From Hydractinia symbiolongicarpus (Eukaryota; Cnidaria; Hydrozoa; Anthoathecata; Hydractiniidae): a stretch of 64,000 nucleotides of DNA. Location: contig NC_079877.1 in assembly GCF_029227915.1 (NCBI RefSeq), positions 30,529,851 through 30,593,850 on the forward strand. The letters are read 5' to 3'. The notes beneath the pieces were generated by a model. The model was given only the letters and a program-made list of their open reading frames with translations, was not told the DNA's origin and made no database searches. This document shows positions 1 through 11,760 of the stretch, one piece after another (position 1 is the stretch's first letter; the number at the start of each line of letters is the position of its first letter). A program made the translations under genes and the position numbers.

Positions 1-114
1 ATTTTTTTCAAAATATGTATAATTGCAGGAAAATATTTTTAGATTGCTCCTACAAAAAATAAATACGTAAAATTAACTGTCACGAGATTGAATCTATCTT
101 TAAACATTCTTTAG

Positions 115-2258
115 AATGAACAATGGATTCGACGTTCCATCACAGTTACAAGAAGAGATCTCCTTGTTTGAAGAAGATTGGCAGAAGAATGATCATGAAA
201 TAGCCTTCAAACCTTACATCATTGATAATAAAGATTCAATTGTGGATGGTTTCGACTTTTCCCTGTTTAATCACTTGGTACCAAATGCAACTGAGACAGC
301 TCTTCATCTTTTCTCGTATGTTAGCTAAGATCTATAATTTCAGTGTTGAAAGAGAACACCAAGATTATCTCATTATTTCTTCTTTAGAATGTTTGAGCAA
401 ATTTTGGAAATGCATGGTAGTGCGAACATACATACAGATAAAGAGATTCTCGATTTTTGCAACATTCTAGATGACAATTCAAAACTTTTGATTACGGAAA
501 TAGGCGGACTACGCACATTTTTATTAAAGTGTAATAGATTTACATTCGATAAGAAGCGCAGAGATGTTGTTTATCTCACCAGTCAGGAAGAATTTTATGA
601 ACACTGTCAGAGTAGTAGAACACACGAAAGTTACTATTCATCAATTGATGAGTCAACTGCGTTTGAGGATATAGACCTCAAAAAGTTATTTCCTTGTCGG
701 CCTGGTTCCAATGTTAATTTAAATCCAAAGGCTGAGGCTTTTGTTCCTGTACAATTAAACTCGGAAAGTGAGGATAGTCCAAAAATAGTGGAAATCACTG
801 ACAGTGAGATACCACCAAATGTTGAGGTATTGAAAAGTTCCAGCTCTTTAGAGACTCCTGTGACATCTAATGACAAAACAACTGTGAAAGAAAATATTTC
901 AATGAAACATTATAAGGAATTTGAAAAAAAGTTAAATATAGATTCGACAGAGACACAGAAAGATGAGGTAATAAAGGATACTGCATTGAAATCAGACAAA
1001 AAAAATAATATTGAAACCAAAAAGGGTGTGATTTCTCCTGAAACAAATCCAACCCCTGCAAGAAAGCGAGAAGTGGCAAGCGAGTTTCGCCAGCAAATAT
1101 TAACAGATATTATTAAAACCAATAAAACAGTGTATTCTGGTTCTGGAAAAAACACTGAATTTGAATTTGAAGTGATTCAAAATGAAACGCGAGAGAATGT
1201 TAATATGACTTCTTTTAAGCACTCAAGTAACAATATGGTGTATATTATATCAGATAAAAACAAAGAAAGCAGCTGCAGACGAGACCTTCTTTCCAGAGCA
1301 TTATATTCAGATACAGATAACGAAAAGAAATCTGTAAAGAAATGTTCTGCGAAAAACAATGACAAGACGTCGAATTCGAAGAAGAAAGACGAAAAGGCGA
1401 CAACTACAGACAAAAAAGTTTTTGCTACTAAAAAGAAGGAGGAGAGCAAAATCGAAAAAATAAAGGAGGTGGAGAGAGTTAAGAAATTGATTGAGAAGTC
1501 CGACAAGGAACCTCTTTGTGTCGGCGAGGCTGGTGTTCAAGTTGATTTAATGCAAAAAGAAATGTCTGAAATGATACGAAAAAAAGAGTCTTTGCAGGAG
1601 TTGAATAAAACTCTCCTTAATGATTTGAAATCTGAACGAGGTAAAAGGGAACAAGATTTGAAGGTGGAACATGCTAAAATAGAAAAGTTAAAAGAGGATT
1701 TGAGTAAGCAAAGAAATAAATATGCAACTATGCATGACCGGTTGCAAAGTGAAGTGAGTGAGAAAAAAAAGCTTTACGAGGTAGGTGTCGTCTTCAACTG
1801 TTTCAGTAAATTCTTTTTTTTTTTTTTTTGCCCAAAAAATTCCGCAGGTTATCAAACAATTTTAAGTCATTGCGACTTAATAATAATAAATGATTTACTT
1901 TATTAGAGTAGAGACAAATGATCATGTTTTTTTTGTCTAGAAATTAAAAAAAGAAAGCGTGCGTGTCCAACAAGGTAATGAACATGAAATAAAAAAATTA
2001 AGTACTGAAAATAAAGATTTGACTGATCAAGTCAATGATATGAAGGGAGAAATAAAGGAGTTATTGGGAAAACAGGAGAGGTAATGTAACGAATAGGATT
2101 TAATAAAAATATGTTTGACTGTCTCTGCTTAATAGTAATCTATATGCTATAATTATTTTGCATAGATTCCAACGTGAAAGGGACGAAAGAGATAGTTCTT
2201 TTGCTGAATTGAAATCAACCTTGATTGGTGACAGGTTAGTGTGTTGTTGTCGTAGTAG

Positions 2259-2298
<40 letters not shown>

Positions 2299-5200
2299 CG
2301 TTATTTGTTTATTAGGGTACCCACTTCCTCCTCATAACTCCTCAAATTTAAAAGGTCTTCTCAATTCTCCTCAAATGTCCTAAAAATTTTTTGAAATTTA
2401 GGTTTTCTTCTCAAATTTCTCCAAAAAATTTTGACATTTGGTTATTTTTTATGTATAATAGTTTTTATATTATTTTTTTTTGAATCACCACAGTTGGTGG
2501 TTGTTATGGCCTGCAAACATTACTTTTTTGTTGTGTTTGTATTTGAAGCAAAGTTTCTTAGTTTTCTTTTGTAGGAAAATATTGAGATGTCTGTGTGTTC
2601 CTTCATTTTTACAACTGCAAGTTTTGCTTCTCAAATCTCTTCAATTTTGTTAACAAAAGCTCCTCAAAAATCACAAAAATCTCCTGAAAGGTCCTCAAAT
2701 GTTCTTAAATTTTGTTTTGAAAACAGAGTGGGAACCCTGTTTATAGTTTTGTTGTTTTCCTGATTTTGTTGTTGTTTGTTGTTATTGTTTTGTTGTTGTA
2801 ACAAAAACCTTTTTGTTATTTCAAGTATTTTGTTTTAAGTCTTCATGCGAACAAGCTAATCAGACATTGTCAATACCACCGTAGTTTTTATTGCAACGTA
2901 TAAAAGAAAATATAAATGATATTTTTAGGAGACGTCATCAGCAGGAAAAATCTGATCTTGAAGAGATTGTTCAACGCCTTACAAACAGTCAATCACAACA
3001 AACTCAAAGAGCACAGAGAGTTGAGGTAGAATATATATATATATGTTGGTTAGGCCCCAGCTAACTCACATTGCAAACTTTTGAAAGGAGTGGAAATTTC
3101 TGTCGAGACATTTTATAAAATGGTCTTCTTATACTATTAGAAATTGAATCTTATAGCTGTGAAGTTATGTAGTTGAAGAAATTATGAAAAAATCTTAAAA
3201 ACTAATGGGTTTGTACATCCTACTGAGCGGGATAAAGTTAATTTTTTGTCACGTTGTCACTAGTTTTTCTTCCATTTAGATTGCACTGTTGGAAGTGAAG
3301 AAAGATGTTGTCACAACCAAGTATCGCGATCAAGCTACCATTATACAAAACACGCTTAATCAAATGCAATTCTGGCCGTACGTATAAATTCAACTCTAGT
3401 GAATTGTGACATCATATTGAATTTTTTTGAAGCAAAAAGAGTTTTGTATGTCAACTTAAAGCGCAGAATATCTTGACAGAATGATTTTCTCTCTTTAGGC
3501 GTGTACCCGATGCACACAAGATCAGATTAATCTGGGAAGAATATAAGAAAAATTTTCAAACATGCTTCGAAAAAATGCAGGTTAGTGTAACACTTGATTT
3601 GATGAATAGTAGTTCTGATACTTTTTCAAAAAGGAAGTAGTCATGCTTCATATTTTATCTTTGTACTGCAACACAAATCCTTAAATACATCAAATTTAGA
3701 AATTAAATCGAAACAAAACCCTCTAATTTTCTTCACCAGGAAGAATTCCTCGCGCTGATACAGGCGGTGAAAGATGGACAACCATTGGAGAAAATGCCAC
3801 CTGCTAAGTATGCTGAACCACCGCCCTACCCCAAGACGCCAATGGTAGGATTAATAATATGTACACAGCCAAATAGCTGGATATCTTATTAACTTATACT
3901 CGAAGGAGAATGAATTGTTGAGATAGACCCTTAAAGCTTAGATCATAAGATATAGATACCTTATTATTTCCCTTTTTTGTTTTCCAGCTGTTTTATGACT
4001 CCCCTAAATATCGTTTTAGTTTCAAATTCGTTTAAACAATAAAGCTTCTTCGTTTTTGATAACATTTGGAATAGTCAACAAGAAAAATTTGCTGACCATG
4101 ATGTGATATTAAACTATAGATTTTTTTGTCACATAAATGCTGTTTTAGGACACAATTTGTAAATGTTTACATTGTTCCAACCTCTACTATTCTAAATCCA
4201 TGCAAGACGCACTGAAAAGGGGGTTTAGTACACCTATGCAATAAATTATATTACATAACGGTTTTTGTTTTAGATGCAACCGAACATACCAGCTCAGTTA
4301 AAAGCCCAACAAATGCAAATAATGGCAGCAGCCCAGCAGCGTCACAGAGTTGTGCCTGTAGCTCCAACAACGCAGAGTTCGTCCTCTGTTAGTAATCAAA
4401 CTGACCAGGTGCCATTATCACAAACACCAGTGGCTAAACTGATGGTAGACCCTTACAAAAACAACACTCAAGAAGTTACGAGCGATGCTACTGTATCCAC
4501 TGCATCTGCTACTTTATCCACTGTATCTGCTACTGTATCAGGGTATGAGAGTGATTCTGAGGACTCTGAGAACTCCTCTGGTCAAAGTGATGAGCCTAAA
4601 CCACAGATTAAAATGATGGATCGAATTATTATGAGATTAGGAGCTATTTTCCAGAATTTCTCAAGGTTAGTTGTGTCTTGGCTTATCCAAATATGCCTGC
4701 AGGTTGCCACTTGGAAAATTCTGTTTATATGTATTTAAATTAAATTAAATTTGAAGTAGAAAACTTTTTATACGTGGTAGGAGGTGTTTAACAAAATGCA
4801 CAGTCTTTAATATTAGGACGAAGTCACGGCAAAAAGTGGGCATAAGAATGTGCTATGGCCGAGGAAAAGTCAGGAAATTTTAATGAATTTTATGACCTCC
4901 CTATAATTGTTATGTGTACGTGGAAAAAAATCAGCATGTGACTAAACTGTTTTGTCTTTATCTAATTTTCCAATATTTCAACGTGTGTTGCAATTTTTTT
5001 GTTTTACTTTTCTTCTTTTCTGCTGGTATTGGTGAAAATCTTTAATTTGTTATCTTGTAATTGTGTCTGGGTACTTCTTGAAAACAGAGACATAAAGGAG
5101 ACAAAGGAATCATCTTAAATATGGTATACTGTTCACTGCATACTATGGGTTTGTTGTTTTAAGGGATGAATTGGAGTACTTTGCGTATGAATATCGACGA

Positions 5201-7495
5201 AGACACGGTTCTTTAAGTGGAATGAGGCTTGACGAAATTGTGTCGAATATCGAACGCATGATTCGAACGGAAAGACAATTTGCTAATCAGGTAATTACAT
5301 GTGTTTAGGTTGATATTGATGTATTATTAACATGTCATTAACTGGCTTCTTTTACAATGCTTTTTAAGTCTGCCAGCTCACCGAAACAAGCTCCAAGAAG
5401 ATCTCATGTAGACAGAAGTAAACCTCTGTACACACGTCAATCCGCTGACTTGCCCAATGTACCAGGTATAATCTACTGTAACTTTGACTTCTAACACTTT
5501 TTGTCGTCTATGTGAATTTGCCAAAGGAAAATTTGTAGACAAGTGGATCAGTTATCTTTTCTCTCTTTTTATTAACATTCGTTCGTAGAATTAAACTCTC
5601 TCTGAAGTCATCGTTTATGTTGCGCGTTTGTTATATACAAAAAAAATTGGCGAAAAAAGGATTAAGTTTTTCCATATCTCTTACACGTTGATGACATTAG
5701 TTATCTGTTTTTTTCGTGTTGTATTCTGCAAGATAAGTTTCATGTGATTTGGTTGGCAATCCTATCTTGGTGTGTGATCTCAATCCTTTGTCGTTTTTAA
5801 TTAATAGAACGGCATGCCCCCTTCATTAAAAAGCAATTAATTTCTCTGTGAGTTGCCGAAGCATAATCATTAAATGATGCTATCAACAACTGTCTTTTGA
5901 AATAATGGCTAATCAAAACGTTTTAATCTTTAATCCTACAATGGGGTGTGTGTTTTGTTTTTGTTTGCTTGTTTTTGTTTGCTTGCTTTTTGTTGTATTT
6001 ATTTATTTTTCTTAGTGTGCATAAACGCTGCAATGTTTTGTTTGTTTTTCCTTTCTTACAAAATGCAGTAATTCATTTATCTGTTGTGGGTTGATTTTTT
6101 TGTTAATGTGCTTTGCTTGTATATTAACCGCAAAATAGTTAAAAAGCAGTTTAACACAACGTTAAATGTTCGACAGTCTTTTATGTTAACCATCAACAGC
6201 CTCGGCGTGACGGCGTCAGAGAGTTGTATGGCAGCCATCTGTTGTGATTAGTCAGCAAGTGACAGGTCGTATTTCATTTAGTGCATGCAAAACGAGTACG
6301 CGCTCACCATGTGGCGTCAAATCATCCTTCTAGACCGGAATCGTGGTTAGACCATCCCTCTGCACATAAACCTGTCAGTATATTTGGACATGAAGAACCT
6401 TGCGTTATCTGCTATGAAGATATGACAAGAATGACGGCACTCAAGTTGCATTGTGGGCATGTGTTTCATCGAAATGTAAGTTATTTAATAAAGTATAAGC
6501 TTTTTAAATAAATTCAGTAGTATTATTAAACCACCATTATCATCACGTTTACTCATATTACCAGGGCGCTTAACAATATTTTTATCATCACTATAGAGAG
6601 TTTTATCTAAAGGGGCGTCACCCCGTATTTATAGGCCCGCCCCTGTTGTTAAAACAAAGGACCGCTTAAACAGTATAAATATATTTGTACTTTACTTTCG
6701 AGGTGGGTATTTCATTGGCATGCTAAACCTGCCATTCACGGTATTTCTTACGAAGAGTTCTCCGTTGCTTTATCATAAAAAAATTGTTTTCAATGACACT
6801 GATATTAAAAACTCCTGTGTCCACTTTTTTGAAGTTCCACGATTGCAAAAGAGCTCATTCAAGCATCATCATCAAGAACATCATTATGTTAACTTCAAAT
6901 AAATACCGTGATGCTATTTAATGTAAGCAGAACCGTTACGATATCCGGAGTTTGTTTTGATGATGTGAAAAAATGTGAACGGTTATTTCGCAGGTTTATA
7001 TCGGAGCGGCGGCCTGTACATTACTTTTAAAAGAATTATTAAGAACTTGAATTTTATGAAATAAATTTCGCGATTAAAAAACAAACAAATGAAACCACAA
7101 ATAAAAAATCCCGCGCAAGTCTCTCACATTGAGGTAGTCTAATTTTAAACATAAATGTTTTTACTAATTTTGTTCTGCGTTATTAACAGCACACCTCATT
7201 GTAGAAACAAAAAACGTTATGAGATTTCCGTTCACTGTAATTTGTAAGAAATGAGATATATTATAGACAGTACATTTTTACGGAAATATGCCACATTTGT
7301 TCATTAACTTGACATAACTTGCGAAGGAAATCTTTCTACGCATATCCTGAACTGTTCTTCTCTTCACTATTATGATGTATTCTAAATTTTTTTGCGGCTT
7401 TTTAGTGTATTACCTGTTGGTTGAACGAGCAAAGAACTTGTCCCGTTTGTCGTGTGTTTGCTTTGCTTCCCGATGAGTATCCAGCCCTTGGGTGA
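115..7495 (+). CDS. TTC3/DZIP3-family RING-H2 E3 ubiquitin ligase, 5' end missing
   Basis: Thirteen exons join in frame: 115-315, 388-1780, 1941-2080, 2166-2234, 2929-3025, 3280-3377, 3499-3580, 3740-3844, 4274-4665, 5164-5290, 5369-5465, 6282-6475, 7406-7495. They give about 1027 residues ending in a stop. The first exon opens after an AG in mid-codon, so the gene starts upstream of the window. The order seen is a globular stretch like the middle domain of TTC3/DZIP3 (ITEIGGLRTFLLKCNRF), a long Lys/Glu-rich coiled coil, a Ser/Thr-rich linker, a short conserved helix (RRRHGSLSGMRLDEIV), and a C-terminal C3H2C3 RING (CVIC, then C-GH-FH-C, then CPVC). In this family the RING recruits an E2 enzyme and transfers ubiquitin. 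The RING is split by the last intron just before its sixth ligand. TTC3 and DZIP3 cannot be separated without the missing N-terminus. Confidence 0.8.
2258..2298. repeat. (TTG)n microsatellite
   Basis: A nearly pure TTG/GTT trinucleotide run lies in the intron after the 2166-2234 exon of the ring-ligase gene. It directly precedes a transposon-like element and is likely length-variable between individuals. Confidence 0.9.
2313..2739. mobile_element. hAT-like MITE (CAGGGTTCCCAC ends) in an intron
   Basis: The left end reads TAGGGTACCCACTT and the right end, reverse-complemented, reads CAGGGTTCCCACTC, giving imperfect terminal inverted repeats. CAGGG-type ends are typical of hAT elements. The interior has repeated TCCTCAAAT-like blocks in one orientation and no open frame, as expected for a non-autonomous element. 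A clean 8-bp target duplication is not visible; both flanks share TTTAT. Confidence 0.6.
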
Positions 7496-9544
7496 ACTAA
7501 AGACCGAACATGTATACTTATAGTTGGAAAAGAAAACGGATAACTGTGTCCCAGTAAATTTATAACGTTGGCCGTTTTGCATAATATAAACTATTTTTTA
7601 TTGTTTTTTATTCTTGATTTTTGTACTTTTATCCTTGTTAAATATATCAATATTTTTTTGTATCGAAAAACAGCAGATCTACACCTAGCATTTAAAGTTT
7701 CTACTTTCATATAAAAAGAATTAGCACGGATATACTACTCTTACTAAAATTAGAGAAGCCGTGTATTATGAAATCCGTATCATATTTTAAGGGTAGGAAT
7801 TTTTGTGATTATTGTCCTTTCTCGCAAAGTTTCTTTTGAACATTCCAAATCAAAGAATTGAAACTATACATAATTCTTGACTCGAAATTTGAATTTCTTT
7901 CCCACATCTTTAATCGCGAAAAGTTTTTTACGCAAAAATAAAAATTGGCACAAAATCATGGGCACTCACAAAAGTTTCTGCACATGAAGTGATCACGCGT
8001 TCATCCTCGTCCAAAGTGTTGTTGCCTGATTTCAAGTTCGCTATCGCGCACTTAACGGCTAACAAGAGTTAGTTTTTTCGCTGTCGGCTTTCAATGTCAA
8101 AAAGGCAAGTACCCCTGGAAATGAGGTTGTCACTTGTTTACGAGGCCATGTTAAGCTTGGTTCCGGGGTCCTAAAGGTTGTATCCTCGTGAAAAACGCTA
8201 ATGATCGTCTTGGGAACGAGGATGTAATGTTTGTTTTCCCGAAATGAGTGTGTTTGTTTTGTTGAAATATTTGGTTAATTGTGCACACTTGCACATTGAG
8301 ATGAAAGCTTTCGCTTTCTTGAGTTTTCAAGTGAGAAAGAAAAACTCTTGTGGGTGTTTTTTTCATTTTTGCGTGCAATTCCATATTTATACGTGAATAG
8401 CTGCTATAAATTTAGAGCTTTCTCCTAAAAAAAAAAACGAGTGGCGACCGTCTACTCAACTGTTAACGCTTATGGCATGTAAAGTTTGCCGTGTTATGGA
8501 TAATTTGCATTAAATAAATTTGATTTTGCTGATTTTTTAGGCCCAAAGGTGTAGCAAAACGAAAACATACGAATATATAAGAATTTCCAGACTTCATATT
8601 ACGTAGTTTGAGGAAGGGACGTTTATAACCAAACTAAGCACATAAAAGTTCAGAGAAACAGTGTGAATCTCTTTATATACTTTCTTGTTTTGTTATTTCG
8701 ACGAACCACTAAACAGAGCATTTCGAAAATTTACGAACGTCCGAGAGAACTCAAAGTCAAGTGTTCTAATGAAAACATCGTGTAGTTTTCCGCAAAATCG
8801 ATTTTTGTAAAGCTAAAATAACTTTCACGCCCTTCGTCTAACATCGTCATGAATACTTTTTTATCCATTTTAAATCCAACTTCCTACGCCTTTAAATATT
8901 TTACACTTTACTGTCCTTTCATTAGCAGATCGCCCTCGGTGCCGACATTTTTAAAATCTGTCACAAAAGGAAACTGGGAACAACATTAAATTCTTTCGCC
9001 GCAATAAATAATACAAAAAATAATAAAAAAATTAACCAATGAAAACCGTCATAACTGTTCTATTGAATTACGAATCAGTTTGTTATGGAAGGAGCCATTT
9101 TACTTAGCCTTCGGGAATGAGATTTGAGGTTGAAAAAAACATCAAATTTGTTAGTGGTTTGTAGTGGTTGAGTATTTGCTAAGTATATATGTTGATTTAT
9201 AACAATGTATTTCTTTCGAAGCATCAAATTATCTGCAATATGATATTGTCTTTATATGGTGTGAAAGCTAGCTAGAGAGAGAGACAGCGTACATTTAAGT
9301 GTTGTTCATTTTGCGATTTTCAGCTAGCTAGCTAAAATACCCTATAAAACAAAGCTGCTGTGAACGGAGAGAAATGTATTTAGCTAGCTATCTAAAAATT
9401 AAATAAATTATATCAAAAAATGCACATATTATGTGTAATAAAGTTTGCTTTGATTTTAAAGTGTGTTTTTCAAGAGTAGTTACAAGTGGGTGGGTTTTAC
9501 TTGTCTTGTCATTAACAAAGTTTTTTTTATAACTAGCTATAAAA
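7496..9544. other. Intergenic stretch between the ring-ligase gene and Vangl
   Basis: No exon with supporting homology or splice signals was found. The first part should hold the 3' UTR of the ring-ligase gene and the last part the Vangl promoter and 5' UTR. At 8110-8240 there are degenerate pieces of the GGGAACGAGG-type repeat seen again at 22.6-22.9 kb. At 9270-9390 several GCTAGCTAGC-like blocks occur. Open frames on the minus strand here overlap repeats and show no protein signature. Confidence 0.6.
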
Positions 9545-11142
9545 ATGGATGATTACGATGATGGAGTTATTGAAGTGCAAGTTATCCCTCAAGATGATAA
9601 CTGGGGAGAAACCGCCACTATTACAGGTAAATAATACATCTTTTGTTTTATCAAATATACTGTGACATTTTACCTAACAATATAAGATAATTTAAGATTA
9701 CCAGTTAGTGTTTTAACCACCAAGATTCAAATTGCTACATATGTTTATTACCGAAACTGTATATATTGCTTCATTTAGAAACGGCAACTTCAGTGTATTC
9801 TGATCTTGATCAAGACCTTGATGTTTTTGGAGATGAAACTGAAAAACAAAGTTACACTTGCCCTAGTTCAAAGCAAGCTATTGGCATTATATTATCTTGC
9901 ATTCTAGCATTATTTGCTGTTTTGTCACCAGTAGCTTTCATTGTATTGCCTCACTTGATGAAAAAAATAGATAATGCTACTTCTACAATTGCCTGTGAAG
10001 GAATGTACATTGGTATTAGCGTTAAGGAAATCGTATTGTTGGTTGGTTTATGGGCACTGTATGTGCGACCAACAAAGGCATTTTTACCACGGCTCAATAT
10101 TTTTAAAGTCGGAATGATGGTTTTAGTATACATTGTAATCATCTGTTTTTGGTTATTTTTTGCAATAAAAGTTATTGGCGGAAAGAGGTCCAGACGTCCA
10201 GATGATATAGCAAGTTTTGCAATATCATTTATGGATTGTATGTTGGTTTTGCATTACTTGGCTTTATTGCTAATGTGGATACGACGTGAAGAAAAGGTGT
10301 TTACCATTTCAGTTATCCGAAATGTTGATGGCATGAGAAAATATTATAACATTGGACAGTGTTCAATACAAAAAGCTGCTTTGTTTGTCTTAGAGCAATA
10401 TTACATTGATTTCACAGAATATAACCCATACATGCCTCGCCCTACATCTCGTACAAAAATTAGTAACAAATTAGCAGGGTTGAAGATATATGATTTGGAT
10501 GGAAAAGGTGATACTGGTAACAGCCTCTCACAGCAGGCTTCAAAGGCAATGATAGCAGCTGCTGCAGCTGGTCGTAGGAGGGAAGGCCGAAATGATCGTT
10601 TTTATGAAGAAATGGAATTAGACAAAAGAATAAGGAAACGCAGGGCTAGGCTGGTAGCATCTGCTGAAGAAGCATTTGGTCACATAGCAAGATTAAACGC
10701 CTTTGAGATGAATAAAAAAGCCAATGGTTCAATGGATCCAGAAGAGGCAGCACAAGCTATATTTCCAACGTTAGCAAGACCTTTGCAGAAGTACTTGCGA
10801 ACCACAAAGCAGCAACTCCATTATCCTTTGGAATCTATTTTAAAACATTTAGCACATTGTATCAGCTATGATCTATCTTCAAAGGCGTTTATAGAACGTT
10901 ATACTTGTGACCAACCATGTATTTCTTATGTTGGTTCTGATCAAAATCAGGAATGGACATTGGTGTGTGACATAGCACCATCACGACAAACAAGCGAAGG
11001 TACTGTCTTTCAACTTAAGTGTGAAGACATCTCGCTTGTAATCGCTGTGTCAAGAATGCCAATATTTCAAATGAGTGAAGATGCATATAACTCTGACTTT
11101 AATAAGTTTATATTACGTCTGAATTCTGAAACATCAGTATAA
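9545..11142 (+). CDS. Vangl: Van Gogh/Strabismus planar cell polarity protein
   Basis: Exons 9545-9626 and 9779-11142 join in frame (the split codon is Glu28) into 481 residues. The N-terminus carries the family's conserved NWGETAT block followed by a Ser/Thr-rich acidic segment. Four hydrophobic segments follow at about 61-84, 104-123, 137-160 and 173-194. The long cytoplasmic tail matches Vangl, including RPLQKYLRTTKQQ, and the protein ends in ETSV, the class I PDZ-binding motif. In animals Vangl sits in the plasma membrane with Prickle opposite Frizzled/Dishevelled and sets tissue polarity. The ATG at 9545 is chosen because it gives the conserved MDDYDD-to-WGET start. Length is slightly below the usual 520-580 residues. 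A single intron is unusually simple for this family. AATAAA signals lie at about 11327 and at 11744. Confidence 0.96.
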
Positions 11143-11760
11143 TGAATGTCTTCACATTGATATCAATTCAGATTGTACACCAAAGATTAAGAAAGAACTA
11201 GATCAGCCAGAGATCAGAAAATTCCACCTATAATTATTCTTGAGACTCAACTAACACAGAACTGCAGTGCAGTGCAACAGCAAAATGAACTTGATAATGT
11301 TTACAAAAGCATTTTTTTAAGAACTTGAATAAAATTACCATGGACAATGGAGTATTTTGGTAATTTTTAAGAGTGGTAACTTTTCAAAAATATGTTTAAA
11401 GCTATGTAAGTAAAAACAAAGATCTAACATTAGTTTTCGAAAGTTTTAATCATAAACAAGATGTTGTAATGATAAATAAGTAATTTTGAAGTGTGACTTT
11501 TAGTGTGTAAAATTATTTGTCTTATTATAATTAAGCAGTAACTTGTGAGATTCTAAGCATGTATGTGGTTTTGCGAAAGTAAAAATGTGTTTCCTTCCTT
11601 CATATTAGGTGAAACTTTTTTATCAAAATATAGTTTTTTTTGCCTGTCGTTTCCTTCCACGATGGAAAGCTTCCCGCTGTGAGTGTTTTTCTTTGATGTA
11701 AAATTCACATGACTTATGTTATTGTTCATCTATTTATTTTGTCAATAAACACTAATAAAA
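11143..11760 (+). other. Probable Vangl 3' UTR with poly(A) signals
   Basis: This AT-rich non-coding stretch follows the Vangl stop. AATAAA hexamers occur near 11327 and at 11744-11749, the second followed by more A/T-rich sequence, so transcript ends near 11345 or 11765 are likely. The end point is inferred, not observed. Confidence 0.5.
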
